Positions 53,066 to 61,860 of a stretch of DNA of 64,000 nt are shown in pieces. Made by a program: the position numbers and the translations under genes. Every line of letters starts with the position of its first letter. Within the stretch, counting starts at the first letter, position 1. The notes beneath the pieces were generated by a model. It saw only the letters and a list, made by a program, of their open reading frames with translations. It was not told the origin of the DNA and searched no databases. Location: assembly GCF_014698045.1 (NCBI RefSeq), contig NZ_JACJSE010000006.1:62001-126000 (forward strand), in the 5' to 3' direction. The DNA is from Aulosira sp. FACHB-615. GTDB taxonomy: Bacteria; Cyanobacteriota; Cyanobacteriia; Cyanobacteriales; Nostocaceae.

Positions 53066-54136
53066 TTACTTACGTTTTGGTTGTATATTTCCCCAAATGT
53101 TGACTCTGCCGTCAAAACCGCCACTAGCTAACAATCTGCCATCTGGACTAAAAGCGATCGCATTTACCCAATCACTATGTCCATAAAGTGTACTTAATAA
53201 CTCGCCTGTAGTTAAATCCCACAGTTTAATGCCATCTCTGCCGGCGCTGGCTAAAGTTTGGCCGTTGGGGTTAACTGCGATCGCATTTACCCAGTTATTA
53301 TGTCCTTTGAGGATACGGGAAAGGCTTTTTGATTGCAGATTCCAAAGTTTAATGGTGCGATCGCGGCTGGCACTAATTAAGGTTGTACCATCGGGGGTAA
53401 AAGCTACAGCATTCACAGCTTGGGAATGTGCCGAAAATGACCGAATTAATTTACCACTCTCCAAGTCCCAAAGCTTGATTTCGCCTTTATTATCACCACT
53501 GGCAACTGTTTGACCATCAGGGCTAATTGCTACTGTATAAATTGAGTCACTAACCTTGATTAAAGTTGTCAATGGGCGTTGCTGTAATAAATCCCATACC
53601 CGAATTCCGTCTAAAGCACCACTAACTAGCACTTTACTATCAGGAGATACCGCTAAAGATAAGACGTTACTGGTGTGTCCGACAAAGGAACGACGAAATT
53701 TATTATTTTTAAGATTCCAAATATTAATTGTGTTATCTGTACTACAACTAACTAGGGTTTGCCCATCTGGCGCAATCACCAAGGATTCTACAGAGGTTTT
53801 GTGTGCTTTGCTATTCGCCAACTTTTTGCCAGTTAAAGGATTCCACAGGCGAATTGCACCTTCATTTTCAGCACCACCACTGGCGAGAATTTTGCCATCG
53901 GGACTAAAAGCCAGAGATTTCACCGTTCCAGTGTGTCCCACCAAGCTATAAATTAAGCGGAAATTGGCAAAATTAGGTTGAGATGGGGAATCTGGTATTT
54001 GAGCGATCGCAGCATGAGCAGTATAAATATCTAAACTTTGCCAAATAGTTAGCGGCAGAGTCAAGGCTGCTATAAAAGCCAAGAAAATATGCGGGCGCAG
54101 CAAAAGGCTGTTCCCCTTTTTTCCCTCACTCCTCAC
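53066..54136 (-). CDS. WD40-repeat protein with N-terminal membrane segment
   Basis: A 356-residue protein with an N-terminal hydrophobic helix (about 12-30), so membrane-anchored or exported. Seven WD40 repeats follow (each about 40 residues, for example SLAFSPDGKILASGG..IRLWN, VVAFTPDGTTLISASRDRTI, NAIAFSPDGRLLASGG), enough for a seven-bladed propeller. The start is a GTG at 54,136. Such proteins are scaffolds; partners are unknown. Large families of them are a hallmark of filamentous cyanobacteria. Confidence 0.9.
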   Translation of the reverse strand: MRSEGKKGNSLLLRPHIFLAFIAALTLPLTIWQSLDIYTAHAAIAQIPDSPSQPNFANFRLIYSLVGHTGTVKSLAFSPDGKILASGGAENEGAIRLWNPLTGKKLANSKAHKTSVESLVIAPDGQTLVSCSTDNTINIWNLKNNKFRRSFVGHTSNVLSLAVSPDSKVLVSGALDGIRVWDLLQQRPLTTLIKVSDSIYTVAISPDGQTVASGDNKGEIKLWDLESGKLIRSFSAHSQAVNAVAFTPDGTTLISASRDRTIKLWNLQSKSLSRILKGHNNWVNAIAVNPNGQTLASAGRDGIKLWDLTTGELLSTLYGHSDWVNAIAFSPDGRLLASGGFDGRVNIWGNIQPKRK

Positions 54137-54198
54137 AAATTTTTCCTCACTGTTTGAATAGTTAAGTCAATTTACTTCACATTTGTGACTCAACACTA

Positions 54199-54492
54199 TC
54201 AACGGGGTGGTTTTTTCTTCGCAACAGTTAATATCGGTAGCGTGGGACTCGATGAACGGGAAGGTAAGTAATGTTGTACCACAGGTTCCTCTGGGATGGG
54301 GCGATGCTGCTGCATTCGCCACAACTTAAAGGCGAGACTAATACCTGCTGTTCCCAACCCAAGGGCTAACAATGACCAACTATCATCAAATCCACCAATC
54401 ACAGCATCTACTACGCCCATTGTTATCAAGATACTGATAATTGGCTCTTTTCTGTAGGCTGATTTCAAAAAACGAGGTAATGCAGCATTCAT
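54199..54492 (-). CDS. Small membrane protein of unknown function
   Basis: About 97 residues from ATG 54,492 (a GTG at 54,516 would add eight). Two hydrophobic segments (about 20-40 and 44-60) flank a GGFDDSW turn. The C-terminal 35 residues are polar and Pro/Ser/Lys-rich (PEEPVVQHYLPSRSSSPTLP). No family is recognised. It lies 60 bp upstream of the WD40 gene on the same strand and may share its transcript. Confidence 0.6.
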   Translation of the reverse strand: MNAALPRFLKSAYRKEPIISILITMGVVDAVIGGFDDSWSLLALGLGTAGISLAFKLWRMQQHRPIPEEPVVQHYLPSRSSSPTLPILTVAKKKPPR

Positions 54493-54692
54493 CACAGCTT
54501 GGTTTATCCAAATCACCTTTGTGTCAGTTTACCGAGAATACCTCACCGCCAGTAGTCTTTTATAAAAAAGACATCTAAATATTATAATTTGGATCAGTAG
54601 GTGAGGGATTGTCACAATTTGTCTTCTTGCTGATTTGCAAGCCTACAAAGATATAGACAGCAAATTATCCAAGATAGTTCTCTTGATAAAGT

Positions 54693-54723
54693 TTTAACCA
54701 GCCGACTATGCCAGCTGGTTAAA
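54693..54723 (-). terminator. Hairpin after the hli gene
   Basis: TTTAACCAGC (54,693-54,702) and GCTGGTTAAA (54,714-54,723) pair over 10 bp, about 50 bp downstream of the minus-strand hli stop. Confidence 0.6.
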
Positions 54724-54774
54724 CCTGTTCTACTTACTAGCTTACATCTAGAAAGCTTTTGCTTTTGAATCGTA

Positions 54775-54945
54775 CTACTTGAGACCGAGCCAAGATAGCA
54801 CACCTTGATTGGTGACATATTCAATAATCACCATCAAGCCAAAGCCAATCATCGCCGCACGACCATTGAGGCGTTCAGCATACTCACTAAAGCCAAATTT
54901 GGGTTCTTCTAATTTGGGGGTAACTGTGGGTTGTGGTTGTGTCAT
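54775..54945 (-). CDS. hli: High-light-inducible protein (CAB/ELIP/HLIP family)
   Basis: About 56 residues from ATG 54,945 (AGAGG upstream; an ATG at 54,969 would add eight). The single membrane helix carries the chlorophyll-binding signature ERLNGRAAMIGFGLM (ExxNxRxAM). It protects photosystems and chlorophyll synthesis intermediates during light stress. Typically strongly light-induced. No operon partner. Confidence 0.93.
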   Translation of the reverse strand: MTQPQPTVTPKLEEPKFGFSEYAERLNGRAAMIGFGLMVIIEYVTNQGVLSWLGLK

Positions 54946-55251
54946 GTTCAATAAACCTCTTTTCGGCAAACGGGACTTAAAAGTAATAGCCTTGAATCTG
55001 GACTTTGGTCAGGTTGGAGCCAGATGAACCTAGGAGCAGCTTCTTAAATGTAGCTGTGCAGAGGCTCTGTTAACATTTTGTAATTATTCTTTATATATTG
55101 TAGTCAACTGTGTCAATAGTCAAGGGTAAGAGTTTTCAGCTTTGTTACCGTGAAAGGGAAAACTAAGGTTGTAGATAGCTATATCTAATACGGAACTGTC
55201 AGTCTGAGACTGGCAGGCTAAATTAAACCAAAAATTCATCAGAGGCGTTAT

Positions 55252-56343
55252 ATGGAAATTGGCGTTCCCAAAGAAACGAAGGATCAAGAGTTTCGAGTCG
55301 GGTTAAGTCCTTCTAGTGTCAGAGTACTAAGGGAAAATGGTCATAGTATCTTTGTCCAAACACAAGCAGGTCATGGTGCTGGTTTTACAGATGCAGATTA
55401 CATGAATGCGGGGGCAGAGATTGTTTCGACAGATGAAGCCGCATGGAATCGGGAATTAGTCGTTAAAGTCAAAGAACCATTATCGAGCGAATATAAATTT
55501 TTGCAAAAAGGGCAAATATTGTTTACATATTTGCATTTGGCAGCCGATCGCAAATTAACCGAACATCTAATTGATTGTGGCACTTGTGCGATCGCCTACG
55601 AAACTGTCGAACAACCAGGCCCTAACAGACTACCCCTACTCACACCCATGAGTGTCATCGCTGGGCGGCTATCAGTGCAGTTTGGCGCGAGATTTCTAGA
55701 ACGTCAGCAAGGCGGTAGAGGAGTCCTTTTAGGTGGTGTACCCGGTGTTAGACCCGGTAAAGTTGTGATTTTAGGTGGTGGTGTAGTCGGCACAGAAGCA
55801 GCGAAAATTGCTGTGGGGATGGGTGCGGCTGTGCAGATTTTAGATGTAAATGTAGAACGTTTATCTTATTTAGAAACTCTGTTTGGTTCGAGAGTGGAAT
55901 TACTTTATAGCAACTCTGCCCATATAGAAACTGCCGTTAAAGAAGCTGACTTACTAATCGGTGCTGTTTTAGTCTTGGGACGCAGAGCGCCAATTTTAGT
56001 ATCCCGCGAATTAGTCAAACAAATGCAGCCTGGGTCAGTAATTGTAGATGTTGCGGTTGACCAAGGCGGTTGTGTGGAAACCTTACACGCCACTTCCCAT
56101 ACCAACCCCGTCTACATTGAAGAAGGCGTAGTCCATTATGGCGTTCCCAATATGCCAGGTGCAGTACCTTGGACATCTGCTCAAGCCCTTAATAACAGCA
56201 CATTACCATTCGTTGTGCAGTTAGCAAATCTAGGCATCAAAGCCCTAGATGTTAACCCATCCTTAGCCAAAGGTGTGAATGTGCAGAATCATCGCATTGT
56301 GCATCCGGCTGTGCAAGAAGTCTTTCCTGATTTGGTGAGTTAA
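55252..56343 (+). CDS. ald: Alanine dehydrogenase
   Basis: A 363-residue enzyme that interconverts L-alanine and pyruvate plus ammonia with NAD. Start MEIGVPKETKDQEFRVGL, substrate-binding VKVKEP, catalytic His in TYLHLAADR, and the Rossmann loop VVILGGGVVGTEAAKIAVGMG are visible. DVAVDQGGCVET and NMPGAVPWTSAQALNNSTLP near the end are family hallmarks. Ald matters in alanine use and heterocyst metabolism. A perfect palindrome follows at 56,403. Confidence 0.96.
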   Translation: MEIGVPKETKDQEFRVGLSPSSVRVLRENGHSIFVQTQAGHGAGFTDADYMNAGAEIVSTDEAAWNRELVVKVKEPLSSEYKFLQKGQILFTYLHLAADRKLTEHLIDCGTCAIAYETVEQPGPNRLPLLTPMSVIAGRLSVQFGARFLERQQGGRGVLLGGVPGVRPGKVVILGGGVVGTEAAKIAVGMGAAVQILDVNVERLSYLETLFGSRVELLYSNSAHIETAVKEADLLIGAVLVLGRRAPILVSRELVKQMQPGSVIVDVAVDQGGCVETLHATSHTNPVYIEEGVVHYGVPNMPGAVPWTSAQALNNSTLPFVVQLANLGIKALDVNPSLAKGVNVQNHRIVHPAVQEVFPDLVS

Positions 56344-56402
56344 TTTTTTCGTATTTATTAATATCAGTATTTGATGTTATTACATCAGTGAAGAGACAGA
56401 CA

Positions 56403-56426
56403 AGCCATTGGCTTAAGCCAATGGCT
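56403..56426 (+). terminator. Perfect palindrome after ald
   Basis: AGCCATTGGC TTAA GCCAATGGCT is a perfect 10-bp stem with a four-base loop, 60 bp after the ald stop. It may terminate ald. No U-run follows. Confidence 0.6.
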
Positions 56427-56472
56427 CAACTCACTATTGCCTAATCAGTTACTTACAAAAACTAAAAATACC

Positions 56473-56787
56473 ATGCTCAATCAGTGTGTTTATGCTAACA
56501 CGCCTCAAGTTGACCACTATACAAAAATTGAGTTAGATGTGTTAAATGAGCATTTACGTCAGGCAAGACAAACATTTAACCTGTGCTTAATTGCTAGTTG
56601 TACTTTTCTTTGTATTAGTACAGTTGGTACTCTACTAATCTTATATGGGAAGACAAGCGAAGGGACTGTAATCACTGCAACAGGTGTTTTCTCTACCACT
56701 TTCATGATATACATGAATCGTCTGTCTAGTTATAAGATGAAAGAAATTATCCGGACATTAGAAAAGCTCAATCGCACAAGAAAATAG
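56473..56787 (+). CDS. Small two-helix membrane protein, CyanoTRADD-associated TM-like
   Basis: About 104 residues from ATG 56,473; a TTG at 56,437 would add 12. A helical start (EHLRQARQTFNLCLIASC) leads into two membrane helices separated by GKTSEGTVITATGV, then a Lys/Arg-rich amphipathic tail (MKEIIRTLEKLNRTRK). The helix/GKTSxG/helix pattern resembles the membrane domain associated with cyanobacterial TRADD-N-like proteins, which are often in conflict systems. This is a recollection-based guess; no partner is adjacent. Confidence 0.6.
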   Translation: MLNQCVYANTPQVDHYTKIELDVLNEHLRQARQTFNLCLIASCTFLCISTVGTLLILYGKTSEGTVITATGVFSTTFMIYMNRLSSYKMKEIIRTLEKLNRTRK

Positions 56788-57273
56788 TTTAAGGTATGAG
56801 CCATTACACCGAGTGGTAATTACGCATAAATGTAAGAAAACAGGTGTATAGGCTGAAGAAGTTGTCAGTTGGTCTTGGTTTAATATATTATCTGACTTAT
56901 CCAAGACCTTTTTTGTCTGAAGTTTGACTAATTGTCTTTTGACAATAATTACTAATTGGCTCAGAATTTAAAATAAATTCCCTATCTATCTATAGATAGA
57001 TGTTGATTCACGGAATAAGCTTGCATAAGTAAATAATATTCTAGCAATACTTTGATTATTTAAAGTATTAATTGGATCTATAAAAGCAAACTCCTAATCA
57101 TCATAACTTGTTACTACTAAAACTTCAGTTTTACTTATTTGTGGAAAATTATATTTGAGCAGTTAATAATATTTATGCTTAAATAAGTCTTGCAAAAATC
57201 AATAGAAAATTCTAGTAATAAACTTTAATACCTAGAATTAGGTTGAATATTTAATAAATAGGGAAATTCTGAG
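56788..57273. other. Intergenic region upstream of cydA
   Basis: 485 bp of AT-rich DNA. A palindrome ATCTATCTATAGATAGAT lies at 56,984-57,001. Inverted TTGTC/GACAA stretches near 56,933-56,945 are possible regulator sites. No gene is seen. The cydAB promoter should lie here. Confidence 0.45.
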
Positions 57274-58719
57274 ATGGAATTTTTATCCGATTCAGTGGTG
57301 CTATCACGGATGCAGTTTGCGCTGACAGCGATTTTTCATATACTTTGGCCTGTCCTGACAACAGGAATGGGGATTTATCTTGTCATTGTTGAGGGACTAT
57401 GGCTGAAAACTCGTAATCCTGATTATTACCTTCATGCGCGGTTTTGGTCGAAGTTTTACGTCCTCAACTTTGGTATTGGGGTAGCCACGGGTATTCCAAT
57501 GGAATTTCAGTTTGGGACTAACTGGGCTCCTTTTTCGGAAGCTGTGGGGAATTTTTTTGGTAGTGTAATTGGTTTTGAGGCTTCTTGGGCGTTTATGCTA
57601 GAAGCCGCTTTTTTAGGAATTATGTTATTTGGTTGGGAGCGTGTCAATCCTGCGGTTCACTATCTCTCGACAATTTTGGTGGCTGTGGGTGCGAACCTAT
57701 CAACTTTGTGGATTTTGACAGCAAATTCTTGGATGCAAACACCAGCCGGTGGGGAGATGGTGAATGGCAAGTTTGTTGTCAATGATTACTTTCAGGCGAT
57801 GTTTAATCCTTTTATGGCTAACAGTGTACTGCACATGTTTTTTGCCACTCTGGAGACTTCGCTGTTTGTTATTGGCGGAATTAGTGCTTGGTACATTTTG
57901 CAAAAACGCCATCCAGAGTTTTTTGCTAAGTCTTTAAAAATAGTTTTAGCAGCTGCGATCGCAGTTGCCCCATTACAAATATATATTGGTCACTTAAGTG
58001 GCGAACAAGTTTATCATTATCAACCAACAAAACTCGCCGCAATGGAAGCACAGTGGGAAAGTACACCCGCCGGACAACCTGCTGACTGGAGTTTACTTGC
58101 GATACCGAATGAAAAAGCACAGAAAAATGATTGGGAAATTACCATTCCCAACGCCTTGGGTTACATTCTGGAATTTAAGCAGAATCTTTCTGAACCTTTG
58201 CGTGGTTTGAAGGAGTGGAAACCAGAGGATCGTCCCCATCTGGTAGGGTTGATTTACTACGCTTTTCGGGTGATGATTGCCATTGGCTTTTTCTTTGCTG
58301 GATTAATGCTGCTAACTACAGTGCAGTGGTTACGTGGTAAACTTGCAGCCAAAAATATTACTCAGCAGCGTTGGCTAATGTTGGCTTGGGTATTTGCTGC
58401 TCCTTTAGGATACATCGCTGTGGAGTCAGGCTGGATTGTGCGCTGTGTGGGAAGACAGCCTTGGACACTTTACGGACAAATTCGCACAGTTGATTCAGCC
58501 TCGCGTTTACCTGCAAGTAATGTGTTAACTTCACTCACGGCTTTTGCAGTAGTTTACAGTTTATTATTTATCGCCGCGATGTATTTTGGTAGTCGCATCA
58601 TTCGTCGAGGGCCAAATCTAAATTTACCAATTCCCGGTACAGAAATTACCAAACCTGCTGTAGATACAACTCCAGGTGAGTTTGTCCCAGATGAACGCCC
58701 TGTAGAAGCACAACAATAA
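57274..58719 (+). CDS. cydA: Cytochrome bd-type quinol oxidase subunit I
   Basis: A 481-residue membrane protein. SRMQFALTAIFHILWP holds the heme-d ligand His, FEASWAFMLEAAFLG the two conserved Glu, ANSVLHMFFATLETS a heme b558 His, and YYAFRVMIAIGF the Arg/Met pair. The C-terminal motif reads GWIVRCVGRQPWTLYGQIRT. The position before xGRQPW is Cys, where bd oxidases such as E. coli have Glu (the heme b595 ligand, by my alignment from memory). It reduces oxygen with quinol in thylakoid or plasma membrane. It is followed by cydB after 106 bp. Confidence 0.93.
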   Translation: MEFLSDSVVLSRMQFALTAIFHILWPVLTTGMGIYLVIVEGLWLKTRNPDYYLHARFWSKFYVLNFGIGVATGIPMEFQFGTNWAPFSEAVGNFFGSVIGFEASWAFMLEAAFLGIMLFGWERVNPAVHYLSTILVAVGANLSTLWILTANSWMQTPAGGEMVNGKFVVNDYFQAMFNPFMANSVLHMFFATLETSLFVIGGISAWYILQKRHPEFFAKSLKIVLAAAIAVAPLQIYIGHLSGEQVYHYQPTKLAAMEAQWESTPAGQPADWSLLAIPNEKAQKNDWEITIPNALGYILEFKQNLSEPLRGLKEWKPEDRPHLVGLIYYAFRVMIAIGFFFAGLMLLTTVQWLRGKLAAKNITQQRWLMLAWVFAAPLGYIAVESGWIVRCVGRQPWTLYGQIRTVDSASRLPASNVLTSLTAFAVVYSLLFIAAMYFGSRIIRRGPNLNLPIPGTEITKPAVDTTPGEFVPDERPVEAQQ

Positions 58720-58757
58720 ATAGGGGAGTGGGGAGTGGGGAGTAGGTTAAATAATTA

Positions 58758-58790
58758 AGATCCCCGACTTCTTAAAGAAGTCGAGGATCT
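58758..58790 (+). terminator. AGATCCCCGACTTCTT palindrome between cydA and cydB
   Basis: AGATCCCCGACTTCTT and AGAAGTCGAGGATCT form a near-perfect 15-bp stem in the cydA-cydB spacer. It may partially terminate or process the transcript. Same repeat family as after sodA. Confidence 0.55.
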
Positions 58791-58825
58791 GAAGTCAAGG
58801 TTACTAAGTTTAAATCAGAGATTTT

Positions 58826-59839
58826 ATGGAAACACTGAAGTATTTTTTACCGCAAGTTTGGTTTGTCATTTTAGCTCTATTTTTATTCTTGTACGTGATG
58901 CTAGATGGCTTTGATTTGGGAGTAGGAATTTTATCTCTGACTTCTTCTAATGAAGAACGTCGGGGAATTTTGATGACTAGTTTAAGCAATATTTGGGATG
59001 CCAATGAAACTTGGCTAGTGTTGATGGGAGGGGGATTGTTTGGGGCGTTTCCTTTGGCTTACGGCACAATTTTAAATGCTTTATATATCCCGATTTTGGT
59101 GATGGTATTTGGCTTTATTTTTCGGGGTGTGGCGTTTGAATTTCGGGAGTTATCCAGGCGCAAATTATTTTGGAATTTTGCTTTTGGTGCGGGAAGTTTT
59201 ATCGCTGCACTTGGTCAAGGGTTTGCCCTTGGTGCTGTCCTCAAAGGGATTAATGTTGATGAGACGGGACACTTTATTGGTAGCACTTGGGATTGGTTAA
59301 GTTTGCCATCTGTGTTAGTAGCTTTAACTTTAATTCAAGGATATGTGTTGATTGGTTCGACTTATCTGGTGTGGAAAACGACAGGAGAGTTGCAAGAAAC
59401 CCATTATCAAACTGCAAAAATAGCCGCGTTGACAACATTAGTTGGTGCGATCGCAATTACAATTAGTACACCGATAATTTATGAAAGTGCCAGATATCGC
59501 TTATTTCAACAGCCTTTAGTTTATATATTTACCCTGATTCCCGTTGTGGGAGTTTGGCTAATTTGGCAACTTTTACAAAGTCTCAACCGCAAAGAAGAAC
59601 GCGCACCTTTTGTCTGGACGATTCTGTTATTTGTGTTGTCTTTTATTGGATTGGGATTAATTGTTTTTCCCTACATTATCCCGACAAAAATCACGATTTA
59701 CGAAGCATCTGCTGACCCCAGTTCGTTGGTAATCATGATTATTTTTATCGGCTTTCTTATCCCGGTGATGTTGTTTTACAACCTTTATCAATACATTGTG
59801 TTCCGGGGTAAGGTGACTGGTGGTGGTTATGAAGAATAG
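58826..59839 (+). CDS. cydB: Cytochrome bd-type quinol oxidase subunit II
   Basis: A 337-residue protein with eight or nine membrane helices. FLYVMLDGFDLGVGIL carries the conserved Asp of the proton channel, NIWDANETWLVLMGGGLFGAFP and FRGVAFEFRELSRRKLFWNF are family signatures. It pairs with CydA. The gene starts 106 bp after cydA with a palindrome in between. No CydX-like small gene is evident nearby. Confidence 0.94.
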   Translation: METLKYFLPQVWFVILALFLFLYVMLDGFDLGVGILSLTSSNEERRGILMTSLSNIWDANETWLVLMGGGLFGAFPLAYGTILNALYIPILVMVFGFIFRGVAFEFRELSRRKLFWNFAFGAGSFIAALGQGFALGAVLKGINVDETGHFIGSTWDWLSLPSVLVALTLIQGYVLIGSTYLVWKTTGELQETHYQTAKIAALTTLVGAIAITISTPIIYESARYRLFQQPLVYIFTLIPVVGVWLIWQLLQSLNRKEERAPFVWTILLFVLSFIGLGLIVFPYIIPTKITIYEASADPSSLVIMIIFIGFLIPVMLFYNLYQYIVFRGKVTGGGYEE

Positions 59840-59854
59840 ATAGGATTTATTCTT

Positions 59855-60943
59855 TTATTTTTTCACTTCCTTCAAAGTGCGCCATTTTGCCAACCAGCTT
59901 AAAAGTTCTCGCTCACTGATGCGCTGTTTTCGCGTAGATAATTTTAATACTGCATCAAGTTCGGCGGAACTTTGACCTGTTTTTTCTTGCCAAACTTGTA
60001 ATAATGCTTGGCGTTCTAAAAGTGTTGTGCCTAATCCTAAAGATTTTTGTAGTTGTATTTGTTCTTCTTTACCCACCATTTCTACAACAAAATCGCTAGA
60101 TTCGGCTTTTTCTAACACTCCTGCTAGTGCTTGGATATATGCTTGGCTATTATCTATCACTGGAGTTTCTAAGGCTACTGGTTTACCAAAGCGTTGATTT
60201 TTTGCCCAGATTAAAACTAATAGTAAAACTCCTACTTGAACCAATGCAGGGAACAGAGGTGTTTTAGCAAAATATCTCCATAAACTGCCTTCACCTTCAC
60301 TTTCTTTAACATCAGTATCTTTGTAACCGTGAATATATTCGTCTACAAATAACTTGTTATTTTTTTGATTAACTAAACTGGCGAGATATTGAAAGTTACT
60401 TACATCATCTTGATAGGCATTGGCAGCTAAATAAGGAGTAGCTGAGAAAATTACTTTGCCTTTATCAGATTTTTCTTCCCAAACAACAGCACCAAAGCGA
60501 TCGCCTAAAGATATGCTTGGTTCTTTTACTTTAATATTACGCCTTTTTGTGGCAATTTTGACATCACCAAAAGCCGAATTTTGCAGAGAATTAAAGTTAG
60601 CTTGCGTTACAGGTGTTTTGACACCTAATATTACTAAATTATTCCCTTTCGCTAACCATTCCTGTTCATCAAATAACAAATTCTCTTCCCTCAGAGAACT
60701 CATAACTCGCAGTAGGGTAACTGGCGTTTTTTCTGGTTGAATATCTTCTAAAGGCTTTTGCCAACGCTGGATAGTAATACCTTGTTGCTGCATATAAGCA
60801 TACCAAGCACCATAGCCATCGGGAGATCGACTATAAGTCGAGCCACTGTAAATTTTTGTATTAGGAGCAGCAAAGAAGCTGAGTATAATAATGACAGCAA
60901 GTGCGATCGCTCCTAGCCAAGCAACACGATTTGATTTTTTCAT
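59855..60943 (-). CDS. DUF4350-domain membrane protein
   Basis: A 362-residue protein: N-terminal membrane helix (about 8-25), YSRSPDGYGAWYAYMQQQG, a Rossmann-like extracytoplasmic DUF4350 domain (residues 30-215) including NLVILGVKTPV and KVIFSATPYLAANAY, then a membrane helix (about 232-248) and a C-terminal helical part. Usually found next to DUF4129, MoxR ATPase and DUF58 genes; here only DUF4129 is adjacent. Its start is 3 bp after the DUF4129 stop, so they are translationally coupled. Confidence 0.85.
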   Translation of the reverse strand: MKKSNRVAWLGAIALAVIIILSFFAAPNTKIYSGSTYSRSPDGYGAWYAYMQQQGITIQRWQKPLEDIQPEKTPVTLLRVMSSLREENLLFDEQEWLAKGNNLVILGVKTPVTQANFNSLQNSAFGDVKIATKRRNIKVKEPSISLGDRFGAVVWEEKSDKGKVIFSATPYLAANAYQDDVSNFQYLASLVNQKNNKLFVDEYIHGYKDTDVKESEGEGSLWRYFAKTPLFPALVQVGVLLLVLIWAKNQRFGKPVALETPVIDNSQAYIQALAGVLEKAESSDFVVEMVGKEEQIQLQKSLGLGTTLLERQALLQVWQEKTGQSSAELDAVLKLSTRKQRISERELLSWLAKWRTLKEVKK

Positions 60944-60946
60944 AAC

Positions 60947-61579
60947 TTAAGTGCTGGGTGCTGAGTTGTTTTGTTGATTAATAATTTCTTGATAAGCTTG
61001 CTGGCATTGTTGATAATTTTCTGGCAATATCTCAGCATTGCCAAAACATAATTGTTCGTGGGTAGTAATGAGAGTTTCGTAAGGTTGAACTGGGGTGATA
61101 GTTGAGCGTAAAACCTGTAAATATTCGCCATCAGTGCGACTAAATTTATGGGGAATGAGTTTAGTATCATGCAAGTGTTGTAAGATTGCCAAGTACAGAC
61201 AACGACAAGCTTCACGATAATTACCTTGGCGGTAAAGTGATTGCGATCGCTCCAGCCATAATGCTACAGATAAATCATGATCGCCATTTTTATCCCCAGC
61301 ATTTGTATTATTCTTACCCACAGATAACCAAGCATATAGATAAGGGCTAAATTCTTGCCATAAACGCCAAAGTACGAAAGCCAAAAATATCGCAAGTATC
61401 AGCCAAAATAACAAGACTAGCAAATGACTTAACCAAGGACTAATTTTCCAGTCTGGTGATAAGTTTGGTAAAGAATTTTGAAAGCGGTCAAATTGATATT
61501 CTATCGATTCTCCAATTTGTTGCTGAAGTTGAGATAACTGCCAACTCCAGCTAGTTTTTTCAAAGCCATCATTAGCCAT
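60947..61579 (-). CDS. DUF4129-domain membrane protein
   Basis: A 210-residue protein. A membrane helix (about 50-72; LLVLLFWLILAIFLAFVLW) is followed by a C-terminal DUF4129 domain with the pattern WLERSQSLYRQGNYREACRC, LYLAILQHLHD and RTDGEYLQ. It precedes the DUF4350 gene in a two-gene operon. The set is often linked to MoxR-type ATPase and von Willebrand factor A genes, none of which are in the window. Confidence 0.85.
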   Translation of the reverse strand: MANDGFEKTSWSWQLSQLQQQIGESIEYQFDRFQNSLPNLSPDWKISPWLSHLLVLLFWLILAIFLAFVLWRLWQEFSPYLYAWLSVGKNNTNAGDKNGDHDLSVALWLERSQSLYRQGNYREACRCLYLAILQHLHDTKLIPHKFSRTDGEYLQVLRSTITPVQPYETLITTHEQLCFGNAEILPENYQQCQQAYQEIINQQNNSAPST

Positions 61580-61585
61580 AAATAA

Positions 61586-61785
61586 CTAGTAACCTTTTTT
61601 GCTCTTTTGTAGCATTATCCAGCCAATTAATACAAGCAGCGCACCAAATACAAGAAATCCCAAGTCCCTAGCTAACTGATTTGTTCCTGGTTTCACATGA
61701 TGGATACCGAGAATTTGATGGTCAATTATGCCTTCAATTACATCAAATAATCCCGCACCGATGAATATTATCTCTAGGTTATGGC
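61586..61785 (-). pseudogene. DUF2243 protein remnant, C-terminal part only
   Basis: On the minus strand the frame ending TAG at 61,586 reads IFIGAGLFDVIEGIIDHQIL then GIHHVKPGTNQLARDLGF and LVFGALLVLIGWIMLQKSKK, which is the C-terminal half of a DUF2243 membrane protein. Upstream the sequence becomes a HIP1-like repeat (GATCGCTCTTCGCGCC) and no start codon or N-terminal half is present. It is a decayed gene. It lies 6 bp from the DUF4129 gene start. Confidence 0.7.
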
Positions 61786-61860
61786 GCGAAGAGCGATCTT
61801 AATCGCCGTTAAGTATTTTTCTGCTAAAGTCAATGACAAGATTTAGTTTTTTTGAAGTTT

